Of a DNA stretch of 64,000 nucleotides, positions 44,614 through 54,399 are shown piece after piece. The notes beneath the pieces are model-generated. The model was not told the DNA's origin. It was given only the letters and a program-made list of their open reading frames with translations, and searched no databases. Source of the stretch: Chitinophaga hostae (GTDB lineage: Bacteria > Bacteroidota > Bacteroidia > Chitinophagales > Chitinophagaceae). The translations under genes were made by a program, and so were the position numbers. The stretch spans positions 122,572-186,571 of the forward strand of contig NZ_JAGTXB010000015.1 in the NCBI RefSeq assembly GCF_018224885.1, in the 5' to 3' direction. The stretch's first letter is position 1. The number at the start of each line of letters is the position of its first letter.

Positions 44614-44786
44614 CTTTGCTGTTAAGCGGTTGCAAAAATAGGAATATTTCTTTTTCTGCCAAATTTTTATTGAAAAAATTATCAAACACCATCCCATCAA
44701 GCATTTCAGCCAACCATCCTCCAAAAAAATAATTACATTTCTGTAAATGCCCTGTAATAAAATGCTGTTACTATCATCTTCTCACC

Positions 44787-44794
44787 TATTTTTG
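44787..44794 (+). promoter_or_regulatory. -7 promoter element of the SDR gene
   Basis: TATTTTTG fits TAnnTTTG, 19 nt before the ATG at 44813. No clear -33 element. Confidence 0.45.
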
Positions 44795-44812
44795 TGGGGC
44801 TAAATTATACCC

Positions 44813-45625
44813 ATGAAAACATACTTTCAAAACAAGACTGTTGTCATCACAGGCGGATCGTCAGGAATTGGGAAAGCCCTGGTGTCGGAATTACTGACGC
44901 ATGGAGCTACCATTGCGGTATGTGGCAGAAAACAAAACGCCCTCGATGCCCTGCAACAGGAAATCAATAACAGCAGCCTGTTTACCTTTGTGGCGGATGT
45001 GAGTGTGGAGGCCGACTGTAAAGCATTTATCGACGCTACTATTGCTAAATTCGGGAAGATAGATATACTCATTAATAATGCCGGTATCTCCATGCGTGCC
45101 CTGTTCCGTGACCTGGATGTAAGCGTGCTGAAATCGCTGATGGATATCAATTTCTGGGGAACGGTGTATTGCACTAAGTTTGCCTATCCTTCTATCCTGG
45201 CCAATAAAGGAACAATTGTAGGCGTATCTTCTATTGCCGGCTACCGGGGCCTACCGGCGCGTACCGGTTACTCAGCTTCCAAGTTTGCCATGCAGGGCTT
45301 CCTCGAAGCATTGCGCACCGAAAATTTACATACAGGCGTTAACGTGATGTGGGTATGCCCCGGCTTTACGGCATCGAATATACGCAATACGGCGCTTAAC
45401 CCCCAGGGACAGGCACAAAGCGAAACACCACTGGACGAAGGAAAGCTCATGAGCGCAGAGGCGGTAGCAGCTGAAATTGCAAAGGCTATCGGCAAACGTA
45501 AACGTACCCTCGTACTCACCGGCCAGGGCAAACTCACCGTGTTGCTAAGCAAGCTGTTTCCGGGTTTCCTCGATGGCATGGTATATAACCACTTTAAAAA
45601 AGAGCCGGGGTCGCCCCTGCAGTAG
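44813..45625 (+). CDS. Short-chain dehydrogenase/reductase
   Basis: 270 residues. Rossmann motif TGGSSGIG (about 13-20), NNAG at about 88-91, catalytic Ser in SSIAGY and YSASK with Tyr153 and Lys157. Classical SDR with NAD(P)H dependence; the C-terminal part (LSKLFPGFLDGMVYNHFKK) resembles membrane-associated lipid/ketone reductases. Substrate unknown. Single gene directly after tRNA-Lys. Confidence 0.9.
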   Translation: MKTYFQNKTVVITGGSSGIGKALVSELLTHGATIAVCGRKQNALDALQQEINNSSLFTFVADVSVEADCKAFIDATIAKFGKIDILINNAGISMRALFRDLDVSVLKSLMDINFWGTVYCTKFAYPSILANKGTIVGVSSIAGYRGLPARTGYSASKFAMQGFLEALRTENLHTGVNVMWVCPGFTASNIRNTALNPQGQAQSETPLDEGKLMSAEAVAAEIAKAIGKRKRTLVLTGQGKLTVLLSKLFPGFLDGMVYNHFKKEPGSPLQ

Positions 45626-45869
45626 TAAACAATTATTTCGCTTTAGCCGTTAACGTTAGTGTGAAAAAATTCCGCCCAAAATACGATCGCCTCGGGTTTT
45701 TTGTCTTTATTTGCAGTAAGTTAGCTCACATAACCCCCATGGCATCTTTTTTGGAAGGAAAGCGCACACTTAATTTGTCATTCTGAATGTGAGAAAACAG
45801 GTTGAATAGTGAGGACGGGATTTGCACTGTGGATTTTGAACATAGGGATTTGGATTTAGATTTTCTGGC

Positions 45870-46697
45870 ATGTCCATCATAACATTAACATCAGACATAG
45901 GAATGCAGGATTACCTGGTAGGTGCCATCAAAGGGCAACTCTGGCAATACTGCCCGGAATGTCATGTTACGGACATCACCCACCATATCAGCCCCTTTAA
46001 CTTACCACAGGCTACCTACATCTGCAAAAGCGCCTTCGCCTACTTCCCCCTCGGTACTTTCCATTTTGTACTGATCAATTTATTTGACAAGCGACCGGAT
46101 AACGTACTGATAGCCGAACATAACGGACAATATATCGGCTGCGCGGACAATGGCCTGCTCACCATGATTGCCGGCGGTATGCCGGAAAAGGTGATTAAAC
46201 TGCCTTTGCCTCCCGACGCACCCAAAAATACTTTTACCATCATCCAGCTGATGGCTTCGGCCGCCAGGGAACTTAGCCGGGGTAAGGCCCTCGGTGAACT
46301 GGGACCATTAACCCAGCAGATCACTGTCAAAAATAACCTGCAGCCACTTGTAGGCGACGATTTCATAGAAGGACAAATCATTCATATCGATACCTTCGAG
46401 AACGTGGTGGTCAATATCACCCGGCAACAATTCGATATGCAATGCAAAAACCGCCGTTTCCGTATCTTCTTCCGCCGCGATGAAGTTATCAGCCAGATCA
46501 GCGAAACCTACGCCGACGTACCCGAAGGCACCAAACTGGCCCTCTTCAACGCTGCCGGATACCTGGAAATAGCCATCAACAAAGGTAATGCAGCCGGACT
46601 CTTTGGCCTCCAGGGCTTCAGAAGAGACCAGCTCACCCAACCCGCCGGATACCAGCAACTGTCATACTACCAAACTGTAAGAATAATTTTTCAATGA
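45870..46697 (+). CDS. SAM hydrolase (DUF62, SAM-dependent chlorinase/fluorinase fold)
   Basis: 275 residues starting MSIITLTSDIGMQDYLVGA. The conserved TSDIG(x)DYLVG region and CADNGLL segment match the DUF62 family. Characterised family members hydrolyse S-adenosylmethionine to adenosine and methionine rather than halogenating it; hydrolysis is the likelier activity here. Its stop overlaps the next start by 4 nt (ATGA). Confidence 0.88.
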   Translation: MSIITLTSDIGMQDYLVGAIKGQLWQYCPECHVTDITHHISPFNLPQATYICKSAFAYFPLGTFHFVLINLFDKRPDNVLIAEHNGQYIGCADNGLLTMIAGGMPEKVIKLPLPPDAPKNTFTIIQLMASAARELSRGKALGELGPLTQQITVKNNLQPLVGDDFIEGQIIHIDTFENVVVNITRQQFDMQCKNRRFRIFFRRDEVISQISETYADVPEGTKLALFNAAGYLEIAINKGNAAGLFGLQGFRRDQLTQPAGYQQLSYYQTVRIIFQ

Positions 46698-46987
46698 TTA
46701 ACCGTATCGTTAAAATGGAATTTCACCCGGAAAAAGTAACTGCCTTCCGGGAGCTCTTCTCACAACAACAACTGCTGATCCGCCATTTTCCCGGATGCCT
46801 GCACCTGGAACTATGGGAACACCCCGCTTCCGGTAACACCTGGTTTACCTTCAGCCAATGGGAATCTGAAGCCGCACTTGAAAAGTACCGGCAGTCCAAC
46901 CTCTTCCGGGAAACCTGGGCCGCCACCAAAGTGCTTTTTAATGCCAAACCCGCCGCCTGGACAGTAAATAAGGCCGTCAGCCTATAG
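46694..46987 (+). CDS. Antibiotic-biosynthesis-monooxygenase-like (ABM) small protein
   Basis: 97 residues with the ABM ferredoxin-like pattern: IVKMEFHPEKVTAFRELF, then FPGCLHLELWEHP and TWFTFSQWESEAALEKYRQS. Such proteins act as cofactor-free monooxygenases or heme/quinone-handling enzymes. Translationally coupled to the SAM hydrolase, an arrangement that suggests a joint function, though I cannot name it. Confidence 0.8.
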   Translation: MINRIVKMEFHPEKVTAFRELFSQQQLLIRHFPGCLHLELWEHPASGNTWFTFSQWESEAALEKYRQSNLFRETWAATKVLFNAKPAAWTVNKAVSL

Positions 46988-47034
46988 TTTTTCACCATAA
47001 CCATTGAATGCTAACGCTTTTTTAATATCCCCGC

Positions 47035-47100
47035 TAACACAAAACGGGCACCTAAAAGCTAATAGCTAAAGACTAACAGCTAAAAAGATATTTCCAAAAA
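47035..47100. repeat. Short tandem AGCTAA-type repeats
   Basis: Degenerate copies of AGCTAAWAG around 47055-47090. Similar simple intergenic repeats are frequent in this phylum. No function evident. Confidence 0.4.
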
Positions 47101-47142
47101 GTTAAAACTGTTCGTCAGATTAGCATAATTTGCTGTTTTTTA

Positions 47143-47150
47143 TATTTTTG
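47143..47150 (+). promoter_or_regulatory. -7 promoter element of the DUF2723 gene
   Basis: TATTTTTG fits TAnnTTTG, 20 nt before the start codon. The TTTG at 47129 is too close to serve as -33. Confidence 0.4.
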
Positions 47151-47170
47151 TCGGACCTTAAAACAACCTT

Positions 47171-50100
47171 ATGAATTTTAAAAGGACCAACAACATGGTC
47201 GGCTGGGTCATCTGCATCATTGCCTGCTTTGTTTACATTAAAACGATGGAAGCTACAGGCAGCTTGTGGGACTGCGGCGAGTTTATTTCAAGTGCTTACA
47301 AAGTACAGGTTCCACACCCGCCCGGAGCACCATTGTTCGTGTTGCTTGGAAGATTGTTTAGTATGTTCCTGAAACCATCTCAGGCTGCACTGGGCGTAAA
47401 TACCATGACAGCCCTGGCCAGTGGTTTCACCATCCTGTTCCTGTTCTGGACCATTACCCACTTCGCACGCCGCCTCATGGTGAAAGCCGGTGAAGAGATC
47501 TCCCGGGAGAAAATGATCGCCATCATGGGTGCTGGTGCCGTAGGAGCGCTGGCATATACCTTTTCCGATTCATTCTGGTTCTCCGCCGTGGAAGGTGAAG
47601 TATATGGTATGTCCTCTTTCTTTACGGCCATCGTTTTCTGGGCCATCCTGAAATGGGAACATGAAGCCGATGAACCCTATGCAGACCGCTGGATCGTACT
47701 GATCGGCTACCTGCTCGGTCTCTCTATCGGTGTCCATCTCCTCAACCTCCTCACCATACCGGCTATGGTAATGGTGTACTACTTCAGACGCTTCAAAGTG
47801 ACCAGCTGGGGCACTTTCTGGGCCTTTATTATAGGTTGCGGCGTTACCGGCCTGGTACAGAAATACCTGATCCAGGATACCGTAAAGGCATCCGGTTATA
47901 TGGACGTATTCTTCGTAAACAGCCTCGGAATGGGATATTTCTCCGGATTTATCTTCTATTTCGTACTCATCATAGCGATCCTGATCATCGGTTACAGAAA
48001 GCCCAAATTTGGCATCTATGCACCGTTTATCGTGATCGCCACCGTAATCCTGGTACCCGCATTTAACGATACCAGCGGCGGTGTTATCTTCTTCAAATTC
48101 ATACTGGCAGCTTTCTTCGTTGCCATTCCATACATCATGAAAGTGGTAGGCATAAAAACAGATTTTGCCAAAACCGCCCATTTCAGCCGCCTCACGATCT
48201 CCTTCGTGCTGTTCATGCTGATGGGCTACTCCACTTATATTACTACCATGGTACGCTCTACTGCCAATCCTTCAGTAGATATGTACAACGTAGATAACCC
48301 GATTTCCCTGGTGGGTTACCTCGGTCGTGAACAATACGGCGATTTCCCATTGATATATGGCCAGGTGTTCACCGCCCGCCCTACCGAATACAAGGAAGGC
48401 GGCAACATCTACGCGCGTGGTCCTAAAAACTACATCGTTTCCGGCAAGAAAATGGACCCGGTATACGCTCCTGAAGATATGATGCTCTTCCCACGCGTTT
48501 GGGATGCCAGCAACGACCAGGGACACGCCGATTTCTACAAATCCTGGCTGGGGCTCCAGCAGGGCGAAAAACCAGGTTTTGGCGATAACATCAAATTCTT
48601 CCTGCAATACCAGGTAAACTTTATGTACTTCCGCTACTTCATGTGGAACTTCGCCGGTAAACAAAATGATACCCAGGGCTATGGCAACGTACGCGATGGT
48701 AACTGGATTTCAGGTATTCCGTTTATCGATAACCTCATCTATGGCGACCAGGCAGCGATGCCCGACAGTCTGAAAGAAAACAAGGCACATAACACCCTGT
48801 TCTTCCTGCCGTTCATCCTCGGTCTCCTCGGATTCTTCTATCAATACAATAACCACCGCAAAGATACCCTCATCGTATCGCTGCTCTTCTTCTTTACAGG
48901 ATTTGCCATCATTCTCTACCTCAACCAGGCCGGTAATCAGCCACGTGAACGTGACTACGCCTATGTAGGCTCCTTCTATGCCTACGCGATCTGGATAGGT
49001 CTGGGCGTGCTGTCTGTTTACAGCTTCCTGAAAAAGAAACTCTCCGGCCCCATCTCCCCTGTACTCGCCACCGGCATATGTTTGCTGGCAGTACCGGTAC
49101 TGATGGCCTTCCAGGAATGGGACGACCATGATCGCTCTACCAAATACGTAGCAAGAGACGTGGCAAAAGATTACCTCGAATCCTGCCAGAAAAATGCCAT
49201 CCTGTTCACCGTTGGGGATAACGATACCTATCCGCTCTGGTATGCACAGGAAGTAGAAGGCATCCGTCCGGATATCAGGGTAATCAACCTGAGCCTCCTC
49301 GGGGTCGACTGGTACATCGATCAGATGCGCAAAGCAGTTAACCAAAGCCCTGCCATCCCGATGACCTGGACCGCCGACAAATACCAGGGCGAAACCCGCA
49401 ACTACATCCGCTTCTTCGATCCGGGAAATATTCCTGCCGATAAATACTTTAACCTGAAAGAAATCATGAACTTCATGGGAAGTGATGATGCCAACAGTAA
49501 AGTAACTACCCAGGATGGCGGCGCAGAAAACTTCCTGCCTACCCGTCAGCTGTTTATTCCGGTCGACAAACAAACTATCCTCGCCAATGGCGTGGTAGCA
49601 ATGAAAGACAGTGCGAAGATCCTTCCTTCCATGCCTTTCAAAATCACCAAAAATTACCTGCTGAAAAATGACCTCGCCGTATATGATATCATTGCAGCCA
49701 ACAACTGGAAAAGACCTATCTACTTTACCAGCCCTACAGATCTTGGCCTGAATGAATATATGCAGACAGATGGTCTCACCTACCACCTGGTACCATTACC
49801 TAAGCAAACATCTACCGATCCGCTGGGCATGGATATCAACGCCAACGTAGGCGTGATGTATGATAACCTGATGCACAAATTTGAATTCGGTGGCGCGCAA
49901 ACACGCGGTACCTACTTCGATGAACCCAACAGGAAAATGATCATGTATCTCCGTCAGGCATTTACCAAATTGTCCGTTGCCATGACACAGGAAGGTTTGT
50001 CGAAAGACAGCGCCCTGAATGTGCTCCGTTATATGGACAAAAATATCATGGAAACCAACTTCCCGTACGCCATGACCACACCGGGTAACATGCACAACTA

Positions 50101-50407
50101 CACGTCGATCCAGACTATTTACGCTTACTATATGGCAGGCGATGCTAAAAGAGCAGATGAACTGGCAGACAAGGTGGTTAAGGACTGTGAACAACAGCTG
50201 CGCTACTACAGCCAACTGCCACCAAGCAAAATGACCAACGACTTACAACGCGATGGCCAGAATGCACAACAGTTCATTACCTGGTTACACCAGATGAAAT
50301 CTGACTTTGGCGTTAACGGCACCAAAAGAAATAAAGAAGGGATCATACAGGTAAATACAGAAGATTCCAATGCCGTACCAGCTGCGGCAAAGGACTCCGC
50401 AAGATAA
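47171..50407 (+). CDS. DUF2723 multi-spanning membrane protein (GT-C-like)
   Basis: 1,078 residues. The N-terminus (GSLWDCGEFISSAYKVQVPH at about 30-49) carries the DUF2723 signature with the acidic residues of a GT-C glycosyltransferase. About a dozen membrane helices follow, then a long soluble C-terminal region (from about 640). Members are proposed to O-glycosylate proteins or transfer sugars across the inner membrane in Bacteroidota. Stand-alone gene with its own promoter and a strong terminator. Confidence 0.88.
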   Translation: MNFKRTNNMVGWVICIIACFVYIKTMEATGSLWDCGEFISSAYKVQVPHPPGAPLFVLLGRLFSMFLKPSQAALGVNTMTALASGFTILFLFWTITHFARRLMVKAGEEISREKMIAIMGAGAVGALAYTFSDSFWFSAVEGEVYGMSSFFTAIVFWAILKWEHEADEPYADRWIVLIGYLLGLSIGVHLLNLLTIPAMVMVYYFRRFKVTSWGTFWAFIIGCGVTGLVQKYLIQDTVKASGYMDVFFVNSLGMGYFSGFIFYFVLIIAILIIGYRKPKFGIYAPFIVIATVILVPAFNDTSGGVIFFKFILAAFFVAIPYIMKVVGIKTDFAKTAHFSRLTISFVLFMLMGYSTYITTMVRSTANPSVDMYNVDNPISLVGYLGREQYGDFPLIYGQVFTARPTEYKEGGNIYARGPKNYIVSGKKMDPVYAPEDMMLFPRVWDASNDQGHADFYKSWLGLQQGEKPGFGDNIKFFLQYQVNFMYFRYFMWNFAGKQNDTQGYGNVRDGNWISGIPFIDNLIYGDQAAMPDSLKENKAHNTLFFLPFILGLLGFFYQYNNHRKDTLIVSLLFFFTGFAIILYLNQAGNQPRERDYAYVGSFYAYAIWIGLGVLSVYSFLKKKLSGPISPVLATGICLLAVPVLMAFQEWDDHDRSTKYVARDVAKDYLESCQKNAILFTVGDNDTYPLWYAQEVEGIRPDIRVINLSLLGVDWYIDQMRKAVNQSPAIPMTWTADKYQGETRNYIRFFDPGNIPADKYFNLKEIMNFMGSDDANSKVTTQDGGAENFLPTRQLFIPVDKQTILANGVVAMKDSAKILPSMPFKITKNYLLKNDLAVYDIIAANNWKRPIYFTSPTDLGLNEYMQTDGLTYHLVPLPKQTSTDPLGMDINANVGVMYDNLMHKFEFGGAQTRGTYFDEPNRKMIMYLRQAFTKLSVAMTQEGLSKDSALNVLRYMDKNIMETNFPYAMTTPGNMHNYTSIQTIYAYYMAGDAKRADELADKVVKDCEQQLRYYSQLPPSKMTNDLQRDGQNAQQFITWLHQMKSDFGVNGTKRNKEGIIQVNTEDSNAVPAAAKDSAR

Positions 50408-50466
50408 CCGTGATTCGTGTGATTGAATACGATGCTCCTGATAAACGGACATTGATATTTAATGAT

Positions 50467-50514
50467 AAAAACAAAGAACCCGCCTGATTGCTATCAGGCG
50501 GGTTCTTTGTTTTT
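50467..50514. terminator. Bidirectional Rho-independent terminator
   Basis: A perfect 22-bp stem (50467-50488 with 50493-50514), 4-nt loop, A-tract on the left and T-tract on the right. Serves the DUF2723 gene and the convergent permease gene. Confidence 0.9.
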
Positions 50515-50548
50515 ATATCCGCTTATCAGGATCATCATACGCATCACA

Positions 50549-52987
50549 TCAATCACAGCTCAAACTTTTCACCGGGTTCACCAGCGCAGCCCTCACTGCC
50601 TTGTATCCTACGGCTATCCAGGCTATTAAAACGGATAGGCCAATAGCCAGTATAAATATGCCCCAACCCATGTCCGTATGGTAATGAAAACTAAACAACC
50701 ACTTCTTCATAAAATAATACCCTACCGGAGCGGCCACCACAAACGCGATACTTATTAATATGGTAAACTCCTTCGAAAAAAGAAATACAATGCTCTGCAC
50801 AGAAGCCCCCAGCACCTTACGTATTCCCACTTCCTTTGTTTTCTGTACAGCCATAAAAGATACCAGTCCGTATAATCCCAGGCAGGATATAAACATCGCC
50901 AGGAATGCAAATACCTTAAATAGCGCAGCTGTCATGGCCTCGGCCTTGTAAAAATTTCCAATCTGTGCATCAAAAAAAGTACAGTCATAAATATAGGTAG
51001 GATACACTTCGGTGAATACTTTCTCAATTTGTTTTAAGGTGCTGCCTATGCTTTCAGGATTCAACCGGAGCGCCAGCGTACCATAGTCATCATAGCCAGT
51101 TGAAATCAGGCTGGGCGCAATTTCATCCCGGAGTGAATTATTATTATAATCACGCAAAACCCCTGTTACCGGGTAACTTTTTAACCCGCCTTCGTCAACC
51201 GCAATCATCTTCCCTACTATATCTGCTGGTGAATGCAGGCCCAGCTTTTTAATAATCGTTTCATTTACCAGCACTTCCCGCATTGTATCACTGGGAAATG
51301 GATACCGCCCGGCTACCAGGCCTAAACGGAAAGTATTGAAATAGCCGGTGTCTGCAGCTACCCGCTTCACACTATAGGGCTGTCGCTCATTGTTATAGTA
51401 ATAATCCGTGAACCGTCCCGACCGCGAAGATGGTTCCACAGAACATAAGCTGCCGGCTACTACGCCCGGCAGCTGTAGCAGCCGTGATTTCAGATAAGGA
51501 TATTTAAGCTTTAAAGTGCTGTCGCTGGGCAGGTCAAGCAATACCACCGCTTTTTTCTCAAACCCCATCGGCTGGTTACGGAAAAACTGCATCTGTTTCA
51601 CAACCACCAGCGTGCCAATCACAAGTAATTGGGCCACCACAAACTGGAATACCACCAATCCCCTCCTTAATGAAATACCCTTCGCCGATCGGGCGTTGAT
51701 CCTGCTTTTAATAGCCGCAAGGGGATTGAAACCCGAGAGCACAATGGCGGGGTAAAAACCAGCAAGAAACGTTACAGCGATACCGGTAAGTAATAAAAAA
51801 AGTAAAATAGAAGGATACTGTAAAGGAGCTAACGCCAAAGGTTTCTGTATAAGATCACTCAGGTAAGGAAGGGCCACCCAGGCCATCATACAGCCCAATA
51901 CCAGTGCCAATGCAGTGATCAACGCTGTTTCATTCAGGAATTGTTTTAGTAACTGGAGACGGTTACTTCCCAGCACTTTCCTGATCCCGATCTCCCTGGC
52001 GCGGTTAACGGATTGCGCAGTAGCCAGATTAATAAAATTGATACAGGCCACCAGCAACAGGAAGATCCCGATGATAGTCAATGCCCACAACTCTGCGGGC
52101 GACAGCGAGTCATCCTTCAGCGTGGGGAAACGTTTATCAAGGTGCATATCTTTCAGGGGCTGAAACGCCAGCGCTCTTACCCCTGTAGTATGATCGGCGT
52201 CTTCCCTGAAATGATTTTTTACAAAGGCAGGCAACCGCCCCTGCAACTGCGCTATGTTTTGCTGCGGTGATGTGAGCACAAAACACTGTGTTCCGCCGGA
52301 AAGTGAGCGCCACTCATTAATAAGGCCCGCATTACTTTCCCGGCGAAGCCAGGTGACATAGGAGGCGGCCATCCGCACCGGCAGGTCCGTATTGGCCGGC
52401 AGATCCTTATAAACACCCACCACACGTAATGGCACACGGAAAGACCATAGTTGTATGGTTTTCCCGATAGCATCTTTATAATTGCCAAAATATGCCTCGG
52501 CCAGGCTTTGTGTCAATACCGCTGTATTCGGCTCCTTTAATGCTGCCGCGTTGCCATCCAGCCAGGTGAAATCGAACAGGTCGAAAACAGCAGGTTCCGC
52601 AAAAAAGAGACCGGTAGATTCCTTAAATTTCTTCTCGTCAGCTATGCCCTTCCCGGGAACATATATCTGCGCGCCACCAATATATTCAACAACAGCTACC
52701 TTTTCCAATGCAGGGAAATCCTGTCGCAAGGCGGGCGCCAACGGCGCAGGCACCATGCCATGCGTCCATAGCACCTCTCCATTACTGCGGCTGTGGATAG
52801 TTGTCACCACGCGGAAGATCCTGTTGCGGTTATGCTGGTAGGTATCATAGCTCATTTCATTGCGGATCACCAGGAAGATCAGCAAGGTAGCACCAATGCC
52901 TACTGCCAGTCCGAGGATATTGAGCAGCGAGAAAGATTTCTTTCTCCAAAGGGTTCTGTACGATAGTTTGAAGTAATTATTGAGCAT
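50549..52987 (-). CDS. ABC transporter permease, FtsX/MacB type
   Basis: About 812 residues from MLNNYFKLSYRTLWRKKS (ATG 52985-52987), preferred over a start ten codons upstream. Two FtsX permease units, each preceded by a MacB-like periplasmic domain, with the repeated signature NRAREIGIRKVLGSN and KTKEVGIRKVLGASV before the helix bundles. Such duplicated permeases export antimicrobial peptides, lipoproteins or signalling molecules in Bacteroidota. No ATPase gene is adjacent. Confidence 0.9.
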   Translation of the reverse strand: MLNNYFKLSYRTLWRKKSFSLLNILGLAVGIGATLLIFLVIRNEMSYDTYQHNRNRIFRVVTTIHSRSNGEVLWTHGMVPAPLAPALRQDFPALEKVAVVEYIGGAQIYVPGKGIADEKKFKESTGLFFAEPAVFDLFDFTWLDGNAAALKEPNTAVLTQSLAEAYFGNYKDAIGKTIQLWSFRVPLRVVGVYKDLPANTDLPVRMAASYVTWLRRESNAGLINEWRSLSGGTQCFVLTSPQQNIAQLQGRLPAFVKNHFREDADHTTGVRALAFQPLKDMHLDKRFPTLKDDSLSPAELWALTIIGIFLLLVACINFINLATAQSVNRAREIGIRKVLGSNRLQLLKQFLNETALITALALVLGCMMAWVALPYLSDLIQKPLALAPLQYPSILLFLLLTGIAVTFLAGFYPAIVLSGFNPLAAIKSRINARSAKGISLRRGLVVFQFVVAQLLVIGTLVVVKQMQFFRNQPMGFEKKAVVLLDLPSDSTLKLKYPYLKSRLLQLPGVVAGSLCSVEPSSRSGRFTDYYYNNERQPYSVKRVAADTGYFNTFRLGLVAGRYPFPSDTMREVLVNETIIKKLGLHSPADIVGKMIAVDEGGLKSYPVTGVLRDYNNNSLRDEIAPSLISTGYDDYGTLALRLNPESIGSTLKQIEKVFTEVYPTYIYDCTFFDAQIGNFYKAEAMTAALFKVFAFLAMFISCLGLYGLVSFMAVQKTKEVGIRKVLGASVQSIVFLFSKEFTILISIAFVVAAPVGYYFMKKWLFSFHYHTDMGWGIFILAIGLSVLIAWIAVGYKAVRAALVNPVKSLSCD

Positions 52988-53141
52988 AACAAGCAGTATT
53001 GCGCTCCATAGTAACAAAAACCAGGACGGAAATATATTACATTAATTATCAGTGACATATATTCTCGCGCCTATACGCTGGTGTCCAGTAGAGAACAGGT
53101 CATGTCCGGTATCGGACATCCGGTGGCTCACTGCAAAAAAA

Positions 53142-53176
53142 ATCCGAAGATCCCGGTCACACCGTTATCTTCGGAT
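53142..53176 (-). terminator. Rho-independent terminator of the isomerase gene
   Basis: 10-bp perfect stem (53142-53151 with 53167-53176). Read on the minus strand it is followed by a run of T. 29 nt after the stop of the TIM-barrel gene. Confidence 0.85.
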
Positions 53177-53204
53177 CTGTCATCTTAATAAAGATGAAAA
53201 ATGA

Positions 53205-54050
53205 TTACAGGTTGCTTACCATTGTTCTCCAGAAAGCAGCGCTGGCTTTTACTTCCGGTACATTATTGTCCCAGTTGTATTCGTACTCAGCAGAAAATAA
53301 TCCTTTGAATTTCTGATTTTTCAGTGTTTCCAGCACCTTTGGCATCTGGCTAAAACCATTGCCCCAAATTACGTCATGTGCATCCGGCGTTTTGTCGCTC
53401 ATGTCTTTAAAATGCAGGCTTACAATATGGCCATCCAGTTTTTTGATACATTCTACAGGATCCAGGCCGGAACGTACCCAGTGGCCAATATCAGCGCAGG
53501 CGCCCATCAACTTGCTTTTGCCTTTGATAGCAGCCAATACGATATCCGGGTTCCAGTAATGACTTGGTTTCGGATGGTCGTGGATCGCCAGCTTGATGTT
53601 GTATTGATCGCAAAGGGAAGAAATCAGATCCAGATCTTCTTCTTTAGGCTCAGAAGTTATGCTCTGGATACCCATCCTGTTCGCAAAATCGAATAACATA
53701 CGCCATTCTGCAGCAGATGGCGGTACTACCACACCAAATGCTACCAGCACTTTATGCTTTTTCTTAAACAGGGATTTTACTTTTTCTTGTTGATCGGGCG
53801 ACATATGGTAGTCAAATTTACCTTCGATGCCACCGCCAATCACCTGGCCAGGAAAGGCTTCCACATACTGGATACCGCAGCTGTCCATCTTGTCCAACGC
53901 CTCCGCCAATGTAAAATGATTAAATGTCCATGCCTGCGCTCCCAGCTTCCAGCCTAATGCATCTGCCCTGGCTTGTGCACCCGCAGAATTTGCAAATAAT
54001 GCAACTGCTAATCCGCCCGCCAGCATCAATGCATTTCTCAGTTTTTTCAT
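53205..54050 (-). CDS. Exported sugar phosphate isomerase/epimerase-like TIM-barrel protein
   Basis: About 281 residues from MKKLRNALMLAGGLAVALF (ATG 54048-54050), with signal peptide cut near SAGAQA. AP-endonuclease-2/xylose-isomerase-like TIM barrel: metal-binding residues likely in HDHPKP, ADIGHWVRSG, SLHFKD and SAEYEY. Such exported members accompany Gfo/Idh/MocA oxidoreductases and DUF1080 hydrolases in 3-keto-glycoside metabolism; both occur 3-5 kb to the right. Exact substrate unknown. Confidence 0.88.
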   Translation of the reverse strand: MKKLRNALMLAGGLAVALFANSAGAQARADALGWKLGAQAWTFNHFTLAEALDKMDSCGIQYVEAFPGQVIGGGIEGKFDYHMSPDQQEKVKSLFKKKHKVLVAFGVVVPPSAAEWRMLFDFANRMGIQSITSEPKEEDLDLISSLCDQYNIKLAIHDHPKPSHYWNPDIVLAAIKGKSKLMGACADIGHWVRSGLDPVECIKKLDGHIVSLHFKDMSDKTPDAHDVIWGNGFSQMPKVLETLKNQKFKGLFSAEYEYNWDNNVPEVKASAAFWRTMVSNL

Positions 54051-54126
54051 ATAGTTATTTTTTTGATGATTGAAAGTAATTGCTTTCAGGATAAAATGCA
54101 AGTTTTCGCGAAAAAAATGCGGGGGA

Positions 54127-54332
54127 GGGAGCGCCTTCGGCGCTTGTCTTTGGGCAGGATTAGATTGATTTTGATGATTGTACTGATTTTATCCCCTTCT
54201 GATCAGGGGCTTTATTTATTTGATGAGTCCATAAAAAAAGGAGGTAAGCATCTTTCTAAAAAAGAAATAAAATCAGTACAATCATCAAAATCAATCTAAT
54301 CCTGCCCAAAGACAAGCGCCGAAGGCGCTCCC
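54127..54332. repeat. Long inverted-repeat element 1 (65-bp perfect arms)
   Basis: Arms 54127-54191 and 54268-54332 are exact complements around a 76-nt centre. The arm contains GGATTAGATTGATTTTGATG, shared in type with elements 2 and 3. No ORF and no transposase inside. MITE- or REP-like, possibly also a transcription barrier between divergent genes. Confidence 0.85.
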
Positions 54333-54399
54333 CTCCCATTCTCCGCACCTTGTACACTTTCTAACCGAAAAGTGGTAAATTTAATCCAGAAGACGTGCT

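Noticed and set aside
45870..46697. Halogenase (chlorinase/fluorinase) activity
   Set aside because: The fold is shared, but most bacterial DUF62 proteins hydrolyse SAM, and there is no natural-product cluster nearby.
48710..49786. Long minus-strand open frame of 358 codons
   Set aside because: Lies wholly antisense to the DUF2723 gene; low-complexity antisense composition.
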